From contig DASZUY010000235.1 of the NCBI GenBank assembly GCA_035547495.1, forward strand, positions 1 through 24,738: DNA of 24,738 bases, written 5' to 3'. Shown one piece after another: positions 23,758 to 24,738 of the stretch (position 1 is the stretch's first letter; each line of letters begins with the position of its first letter). The notes beneath the pieces were generated by a model. That model did no database searches. It saw only the letters and a list, made by a program, of their open reading frames with translations, and was not told the origin of the DNA. This stretch comes from Parafilimonas sp035547495 (GTDB lineage Bacteria; Bacteroidota; Bacteroidia; Chitinophagales; Chitinophagaceae). The translations under genes were made by a program, and so were the position numbers.

Positions 23758-23797
23758 AATCCGAAATCCGAGCAACAAAGTTTTCGAATTTCGGATT
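23758..23797 (-). repeat. Inverted repeat with 7-bp units between mreB and mreC
   Basis: Arms 23758-23770 (AATCCGAAATCCG) and 23785-23797 pair over 13 bp with one mismatch around a 14-base loop. The left arm is a 7-bp tandem repeat (TCCGAAA, TCCGAGC). On the minus strand the hairpin is followed by TTTAATTT, so it could attenuate transcription from mreB into mreC, or it may be a dispersed intergenic repeat. Confidence 0.5.
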
Positions 23798-23814
23798 CAT
23801 CGATTCAAATTTTT

Positions 23815-24738
23815 TTATTTCATTACAAAAGGATATCGCTGATAATTTTTCAAAGCCAATCCTGTTCCTCTCACAACACTAATCAACGGATCTTCTGCAA
23901 TATGAACAGGCAATTTTATTTTTTGACTTAACCGTTTATCCAAACCACGTAACAGAGCACCACCGCCGGTTAAATACAAACCCCTGCGATAAATATCTGC
24001 CGCTAATTCGGGGGGGGTTGTTTCAAGCGCTTTTAAAATGGCTTCTTCAATTTTAAAAATTGATTTATCCAATGCTTCTGCAACTTCCTGATAGCTTACC
24101 ATAATTTGTTTCGGAATACCCGTAACAAGATCGCGACCGTTTACAGCCATATCTTCCGGCGGTGTTTCCAAATCTTTCATTGCAGCGCCGATAGTAATTT
24201 TTATTTGTTCTGCTGTACGTTCACCAATTAATAAACTATGATAGCGGCGAAGTGCTTCCATTATGTCAGCAGTAAATTCATCACCGGCAATGCGAATACT
24301 TTGATCGCAAACAATACCTGCAAGCGCAATTACTGTAATACCGGTTGTGCCACCACCAATATCAATGATCATGTTGCCAACGGGTTCTTCCACATCAATA
24401 CCAATTCCAAGCGCAGCGCTCATTGGCTCATGAATAAGATAAACTTCTGTTGCACCCGCCTGTTCAGCGCTGTCACGTACGGCACGTTTTTCAACTTCCG
24501 TAATGCTCGATGGAATACAAATTACCATTCTCCATCTAGGTGCAATTAATGGTTTTTTAGGATAGATCATTTTGATCATTTCCTTAATCATTAATTCGGC
24601 GGCATTAAAGTCTGCAATCACACCATCTTTTAATGGCCGTACGGTACGAATACTTTCATGTGTTTTTTCATGCATCATTAATGCACGTTTGCCAACAGCT
24701 AAAACTTCCTTCGGATTGTTTCTGTTTAAGGCAACGAT
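23815..24738 (-). CDS. mreB: Rod shape-determining protein MreB (5' end cut off)
   Basis: MreB is the bacterial actin homologue that polymerises with ATP under the membrane and guides cell-wall synthesis. The window holds 307 C-terminal residues. The frame is open to the window edge, where it reads IVALNRNNPKEVLAVGKRAL, typical MreB sequence. About 35-40 N-terminal residues with the first phosphate motif are therefore missing, and the internal ATG at 24678 is not the start. Visible are the phosphate-2 motif IDIGGGTTGITVIAL, GDEFTADIMEALRRYH, the connect-type LTGGGALLRGLDKRL and VRGTGLALKN. A run of eight Gs on the plus strand (24010-24017) codes for the TPPE segment. Confidence 0.96.
   Translation of the reverse strand: MVALNRNNPKEVLAVGKRALMMHEKTHESIRTVRPLKDGVIADFNAAELMIKEMIKMIYPKKPLIAPRWRMVICIPSSITEVEKRAVRDSAEQAGATEVYLIHEPMSAALGIGIDVEEPVGNMIIDIGGGTTGITVIALAGIVCDQSIRIAGDEFTADIMEALRRYHSLLIGERTAEQIKITIGAAMKDLETPPEDMAVNGRDLVTGIPKQIMVSYQEVAEALDKSIFKIEEAILKALETTPPELAADIYRRGLYLTGGGALLRGLDKRLSQKIKLPVHIAEDPLISVVRGTGLALKNYQRYPFVMK

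Overview
The window is AT-rich chromosomal DNA from a member of the Bacteroidota, most likely the order Chitinophagales (family Chitinophagaceae). The grounds are a DUF4249 lipoprotein, a C-terminal type IX secretion (T9SS) sorting domain, a ComEC with the C-terminus typical of this group, promoter -7 boxes of the Bacteroidota form TAnnTTTG, and the near absence of Shine-Dalgarno sites. The assignment is inferred from protein families and motifs; no search was run. Coding density is high, no gap exceeds 190 bp, and I see no tRNA, rRNA, CRISPR array, insertion sequence or phage gene.

Layout. (1) 4-2338, plus strand: hemH (ferrochelatase), hemJ-like protoporphyrinogen oxidase and an MBL-fold hydrolase, joined by TAATG stop/start overlaps. 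(2) 2335-7155, minus strand: a tight run rlmH > rhomboid protease > comEC > purH, whose end overlaps the first operon's end by 4 bp. (3) 7222-9698, plus: a DUF4249 lipoprotein, then trxB and a Dps-type ferritin, a plausible oxidative-stress pair. (4) 9741-13147, minus: thrS > infC with a clear terminator after infC, then a small CBU_0592-like membrane protein overlapping a methyltransferase gene. rpmI and rplT, usually found after infC, are not here. (5) 13278-16888, minus: an exported S10-like serine carboxypeptidase and an exported M1-type metallopeptidase, separated by a strong hairpin. (6) 17078-21573, plus: an exported protein of unknown role, then a large multidomain GH13 alpha-amylase-like enzyme carrying a T9SS signal. 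(7) 21626-24738, minus: mreB (5' end cut by the window edge), mreC and mreD of the elongasome, followed by pcm.

Most genes are ordinary housekeeping or secreted degradative genes. The most unusual structure is repetitive. purH appears to carry two unrelated repeat-like inserts inside its reading frame: a degenerate 7-bp tandem repeat, and a segment resembling a palindromic intergenic repeat. Related degenerate 7-bp arrays sit directly upstream of thrS and pcm, and a hairpin with 7-bp units sits upstream of mreC. In two of these the array itself contains a good TAnnTTTG box on the gene's strand, so the repeats may act as promoters. Several other genes have TAnnTTTG boxes so close to the start codon that nearly leaderless mRNAs are predicted.
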